A stretch of 64,000 nt of DNA, taken from NCBI GenBank assembly GCA_022826705.1, contig JAJDUJ010000027.1, positions 355,880 to 419,879 of the forward strand. Reading direction: 5' to 3'. The notes beneath the pieces were generated by a model, which was not told the origin of the DNA, did no database searches, and worked only from the letters and a program-made list of their open reading frames with translations. How positions within the stretch are numbered: position 1 is the stretch's first letter; each line of letters begins with the position of its first letter. This stretch comes from Acidimicrobiia bacterium. GTDB taxonomy: Bacteria; Actinomycetota; Acidimicrobiia; Acidimicrobiales; Bin134. Of the stretch, positions 61,184-64,000 are shown in pieces. The position numbers and the translations under genes were made by a program.

Positions 61184-61703
61184 CTACGTTCCCAACGACA
61201 CCGCCGCGGCCGACCGCCACTACGTGTCGCCGCCTCGCCGACCCCAGCCCTGGTTGGCGGATAGGCCGGCCGAGCTCACCGGGGGACAGCCGATAGGTGC
61301 CGGGCTGGGTGTGCCCGGGCCCGATCAGGGGTACGCCCTGCGGCTGGCTCGACGCTTCGAGGAGCAGTTGCTGCTGGGTGCCGGAGAGCACGCTGACGAC
61401 GCCATCGCCGGCTGTGTGGGCGTGGCGTTGAAGCGGGCTGCCATCTTCGGACGGGCGCCGGTGGCCGCCGATTTGGAGGTTGCGTTCCGGGTGTTCGGCT
61501 TCCTGCCCCCCGCTCCTGACGAGTCGCTGGTGGCATGGCGCAAGGAGCTGTTCGCCGGTGTCAGCCATCCCCATCACTATGCCGAGGCCCGGCAAATAGT
61601 GGACTTGGTCCCCGAGGCGGTGCTTCGGATGCCTCCAAGTGAGGTTGAGGCCGCCTGTCTCAACAACCGAGCTGAGCTGTTCGCGGTCAGCATCAACCGG
61701 TGA
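61170..61703 (+). CDS. Conserved-looking protein of unknown function
   Basis: A 177-residue soluble protein, family not recognised. It is rich in Ala, Leu, Arg and Pro. The N-terminal 50 residues look unstructured (PPRRPQPWLADRPAEL), and the rest is helical: GYALRLARRFEEQLLLG, DDAIAGCVGVALKRAAIFGRAPVAADLEVA (here split), and HHYAEARQIVDLVP. No catalytic motif is visible. ATG 61170 has GAGG six bases upstream; ATG 61164 is an alternative. It overlaps the cimA end and its stop shares GTGA with gltX, so it is translated between the two. Confidence 0.72.
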   Translation: MAAPDYVPNDTAAADRHYVSPPRRPQPWLADRPAELTGGQPIGAGLGVPGPDQGYALRLARRFEEQLLLGAGEHADDAIAGCVGVALKRAAIFGRAPVAADLEVAFRVFGFLPPAPDESLVAWRKELFAGVSHPHHYAEARQIVDLVPEAVLRMPPSEVEAACLNNRAELFAVSINR

Positions 61704-63070
61704 GTCCGGCTGAGCCACTGTCTTCGGCTGATTCGCCACGGGTTCGGTTCGCACCGTCACCCACCGGCTACCTCCACGTCGGCTCGGCTCGGACAGCCTT
61801 GTTCAACTGGCTGTATGCCCGGGCCACCGGCGGGACCATGGTCCTGCGCATCGAGGACACTGACGAGAGCCGCAACCGCCCCGAACTGACCGACGCCATA
61901 TTCGAATATCTGGGATGGCTAGGCATCGACTACGACGAGGGGCCGTTCTACCAGTCGGAGCGCCGGGAGCGTCACCGGGAGGCGGTGCAGCAGTTGCTGG
62001 AAGATGGCCGGGCCTACCTGTGCGACGCCGACGACAACGAACTGCCCGGTACTGAAATGGGCGACGGTCGAGCGGTTCGATTCAGAACTCCGGACGGGAC
62101 CACCGTTATCGACGATGTAGTCCGCGGCGAGGTGGCGGTGGACCACGCCCAACTGGGCGACTTCGTGATCTGGCGTTCCGACGGCTCGTCCACCTTCGTG
62201 CTGGCCAACGCGGTGGACGATGCCGACATGGCCATCACCCATGCCATCCGGGGCGAAGACCTGCTGTCGAGCACCCCCCGGGCTGTGCTGGTTGCCGAAG
62301 CGCTGGGAGCAACCCCACCCACCTACGCCCATCTGCCCCTGTTGGTGAACGAGCAGCGCAAAAAGCTGTCCAAACGCCGTGATGACGTGTCATTGGAGAG
62401 CTACCGGAAGCGGGGATTCCTGGCCGAGGCAATGGCCAACTACCTGGCCCTTCTGGGCTGGGGCCCACGCGACGGGGTGGAGATCCGCCCAATGGCCGAG
62501 ATCATCGAGCAATTCCGGCTGGAAGACGTGAACAAAGCGCCAGCATTCTTCGATATCGCCAAGCTGGAGCACTTCAACGGGGTGTACATACGCGAGTTCG
62601 ACCCAGCGACATTCCTAGCCGCCCTCGAACCCCACCTGACCGGCGACGATGTTCCCTGGCCCCCCGACCGCTATCGCCCCGAAGTGATCGCCGCCATGGC
62701 CCCGCTAGTCCAAGAGAAGCTCCGCACCCTCGACGGCATCATCCCCCAAGTGGATTGGCTCTTCCTCGAAGAGCCCATCATCGACGGGCAGTCGTGGGAT
62801 AAGGCCGTCGTTCGTGGCAAAGCCACCCCCGAAATCCTCGACGCCACCATCGCCGCCCTCACCGACTGCCCCTGGGATCCCGAAACCGTCAAAGACGCCG
62901 TCTTCGCCGCTGGCGAGGCCCACGGCGTCAACCGCTCCAAGTCCCAGGCCCCCGTCCGAGTAGCCGTCACCGGCCGCTCCGTAGGCCCCCCACTCTTCGA
63001 GCCCATGGTGCACCACCTAACCCGCCAGGAAGTCCTCCAACGCCTCCAAACCGCCCGCTCCCGCCTCTAA
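61700..63070 (+). CDS. gltX: Glutamyl-tRNA synthetase
   Basis: A 456-residue class I synthetase charging tRNA-Glu. The HIGH motif region is FAPSPTGYLHVGSARTALFNW, of which HVGS is the signature, and KMSKS is KKLSKRRDD. LRIEDTDESRN and DFVIWRSDGSSTFVLAN follow the family. The C-terminal anticodon-binding domain is compact, so the enzyme is somewhat short. The start is GTG 61700 (GTGA overlap). It stands at the end of the amino-acid operon. Whether the enzyme also mischarges tRNA-Gln, for the amidotransferase route, cannot be told from this sequence. Confidence 0.93.
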   Translation: MSPAEPLSSADSPRVRFAPSPTGYLHVGSARTALFNWLYARATGGTMVLRIEDTDESRNRPELTDAIFEYLGWLGIDYDEGPFYQSERRERHREAVQQLLEDGRAYLCDADDNELPGTEMGDGRAVRFRTPDGTTVIDDVVRGEVAVDHAQLGDFVIWRSDGSSTFVLANAVDDADMAITHAIRGEDLLSSTPRAVLVAEALGATPPTYAHLPLLVNEQRKKLSKRRDDVSLESYRKRGFLAEAMANYLALLGWGPRDGVEIRPMAEIIEQFRLEDVNKAPAFFDIAKLEHFNGVYIREFDPATFLAALEPHLTGDDVPWPPDRYRPEVIAAMAPLVQEKLRTLDGIIPQVDWLFLEEPIIDGQSWDKAVVRGKATPEILDATIAALTDCPWDPETVKDAVFAAGEAHGVNRSKSQAPVRVAVTGRSVGPPLFEPMVHHLTRQEVLQRLQTARSRL

Positions 63071-63099
63071 AGCGTTGCCCCTCCGCCGGGATAGGGGAG

Positions 63100-63105
63100 T
63101 ACACT
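63100..63105 (+). promoter_or_regulatory. -10 element of tRNA-Gln
   Basis: TACACT, 11 nt before the tRNA 5' end, same hexamer as in the pabB/LCP palindrome. Confidence 0.55.
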
Positions 63106-63116
63106 GGCCGCTGCTT

Positions 63117-63191
63117 TCGGGAGTGGTGTAATTGGCAACACACCGGGTTCTGGTCCCGATATTGGGGGTTCGAGTCCTCCCTCCCGAGCCA
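63117..63191 (+). tRNA. tRNA-Gln (anticodon CUG)
   Basis: Acceptor stem TCGGGAG/CTCCCGA, discriminator G and encoded CCA. D arm GTGT/ACAC around AATTGGCA, anticodon loop TTCTGGT giving CTG, reading CAG codons, and the T arm with TTCGAGT between GGGGG and CCTCC (one G-U pair). The outer anticodon-stem pair is a C-A mismatch. It is on its own transcription unit just after gltX. Confidence 0.93.
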
Positions 63192-63193
63192 AC

Positions 63194-63199
63194 TAACCT
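63194..63199 (+). promoter_or_regulatory. -10-like element before the HAD phosphatase gene
   Basis: TAACCT, 9 nt before CTG 63209. Includes the in-frame TAA that closes the HAD reading frame upstream. Confidence 0.4.
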
Positions 63200-63208
63200 G
63201 CCCGCATC

Positions 63209-63571
63209 CTGATTTCGTTTGATATTGATGGCACTTTGGAGTGTGGGGATCCGCCGGGGCCGATTTTGTTGGAGGCTATGCGGCAGGCCAAGGCCAGGGG
63301 ATATGTGATCGGCAGCGGGTCTGACCGGGTGCGTTCTGACCAGCAGCGGCTGTGGGACATCCACGGGATCGACGTGGACTTTGTGGGGGGCAAGCACCAT
63401 TTGGACGAGGTGCGGAACCAGTTTGAGGCCAGCCGCTACATCCACATCGGCGATACCGATGTCGATCGGTACTACGCCGAGGCGGCCGGATTCGAGTTCC
63501 TTCACGTGGAGGAACTCGACGGCGTTTCCAGCGCTTTGGCCGGCGCGGACTTCTTCGACTGGCTGGGCTAG
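63209..63571 (+). CDS. Small HAD-superfamily hydrolase with non-canonical start
   Basis: A 120-residue HAD-fold hydrolase, cap-less. All four motifs are present: FDIDGT (I, residues 4-9), VIGSGSDR (II), Lys of VGGKHHLD (III) and IHIGDTDVDRYYAEAAGF (IV). The frame is closed by TAA at 63194-63196, and no ATG, GTG or TTG stands between this and the DxDGT motif; TTG 63236 would cut motif I off. The candidates are CTG 63209, ATC 63206 or ATT 63212. CTG is given because it lies 9 nt after TAACCT. Substrate unknown; phosphatase action likely. Confidence 0.72.
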   Translation: MISFDIDGTLECGDPPGPILLEAMRQAKARGYVIGSGSDRVRSDQQRLWDIHGIDVDFVGGKHHLDEVRNQFEASRYIHIGDTDVDRYYAEAAGFEFLHVEELDGVSSALAGADFFDWLG

Positions 63572-64000
63572 GCCCGCAGTTTGCGTAGCTCTGCTAGAGA
63601 CTCTTGTAGCGCCTGAGCAGCGGCTTCCACGTCTTTGTCGGTTGTCGACCAACCCACCGAAAGGCGCAGCGAGTGGTGGGCGTCGACTCCCATGGCCTCG
63701 AGCACTGGGGACGGCTCGAGCGACTCGGAGGCGCATGAGCTGCCGGAGTGGGCGGCAACGCCAGCCCGGTCCAGGGCAATGAGCACCGCTTGGGGCTCGA
63801 CATCGCTGATTCCCAGACACACCAGGTGGGGTAAGCGCTGAGTGGGGTGGCCGTACTCCACGACGCCCTCGATGCTCTGAGCCAGGTCGCGCAGCTTGTC
63901 GGTTTGGGTTTGGGCCCGGCTGGCCTCCTGCTCCAAGCCGCCGTCCTCCAGCGCCGCGCACGCCGCTCCAAATCCGGCGATGGCGGCGCCATTCTCCAGT
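63568..64000 (-). CDS. Cysteine desulfurase, C-terminal part (cut by window edge)
   Basis: The last 143 or so residues of an IscS/NifS-type PLP enzyme that releases sulfur from cysteine. Visible are ENGAAIAGFGAACAAL, the substrate Arg region, the active-site Cys in HSGSSCASESLEPSPVL and the C-terminal HSLRLSVGW. The PLP Lys and N-terminus lie outside the window. Its stop overlaps the convergent HAD gene by four bases. Could be the Fe-S/thiolation desulfurase commonly next to mnmA in actinobacteria, but the neighbour is not visible. Confidence 0.9.
   Translation of the reverse strand, partial: LENGAAIAGFGAACAALEDGGLEQEASRAQTQTDKLRDLAQSIEGVVEYGHPTQRLPHLVCLGISDVEPQAVLIALDRAGVAAHSGSSCASESLEPSPVLEAMGVDAHHSLRLSVGWSTTDKDVEAAAQALQESLAELRKLRA

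Overview
The window is high-GC, densely packed bacterial DNA and looks actinobacterial, most likely an Acidimicrobiia-type lineage. The reasons are coenzyme F420 genes (cofD, cofE) beside a mannose-1-phosphate guanylyltransferase, an LCP-family cell-wall ligase and several glycosyltransferases (a neighbourhood also known around fbiA/fbiB in mycobacteria), a fused biotin carboxylase/biotin carrier subunit, an SCO6745-family protein, frequent GTG/TTG starts, and many transcription units with a TANNNT -10 hexamer 6-10 nt before the start codon, i.e. leaderless mRNAs. The class-level assignment is inference from gene content, not a phylogeny.

Layout. 1-10.3 kb: an ABC-transporter-dependent surface polysaccharide locus (two-domain glycosyltransferase, Wzm-like permease, Wzt-like ATPase with a carbohydrate-binding C-terminus, and a methyltransferase/kinase-like/coiled-coil protein resembling chain-capping WbdD), facing a three-gene block of GT4, coiled-coil methyltransferase and coiled-coil GT2. 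10.3-14.8 kb: acyl-CoA carboxylase alpha subunit, biotin ligase, pabC and pabB. 14.8-31 kb: LCP protein, GDP-fucose synthase, three GT4 enzymes, a His-rich membrane-anchored protein, a GDP-mannose-type nucleotidyltransferase, cofE and cofD, gmd and rmd (GDP-deoxyhexoses), a huge GT2-membrane protein and a DUF5719-like secreted protein. 31-35.7 kb: acyl-CoA ligase, SCO6745 protein, family III CoA transferase, 2-hydroxyacid dehydrogenase.

35.7-43 kb: a 340-bp structured intergenic region with a possible iron-type operator, then a complete System I cytochrome c maturation operon ccmABCDEFGH plus a CcmI-like TPR protein, including a 48-codon ccmD. 43-64 kb: YqgE, serC, an aspartate-type aminotransferase, an S9 peptidase, serA, a leucine attenuator plus leuA, a beta-propeller lipoprotein, leuC-leuD, an alpha/beta hydrolase, greA, leuB-ilvE-cimA, an unknown protein, gltX, tRNA-Gln(CUG), a small HAD phosphatase lacking a normal start codon, and the 3' part of a cysteine desulfurase cut by the window edge.

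How it fits together: sugar-nucleotide genes (GDP-mannose to GDP-D-rhamnose and GDP-L-fucose) can feed the glycosyltransferases and the ABC export/capping locus; serA/serC and leuA/leuB/leuCD/ilvE/cimA make serine, leucine and isoleucine (the latter through citramalate), with leuA controlled by a leaderless leucine leader peptide. The most notable signals are the leaderless promoter grammar (including one 16-bp palindrome that is a -10 element in both directions), the WbdD-like capping system in a probable monoderm, stop/start-overlapping minicistrons, and the ccm leader region. No CRISPR array, insertion sequence, prophage or rRNA was seen.
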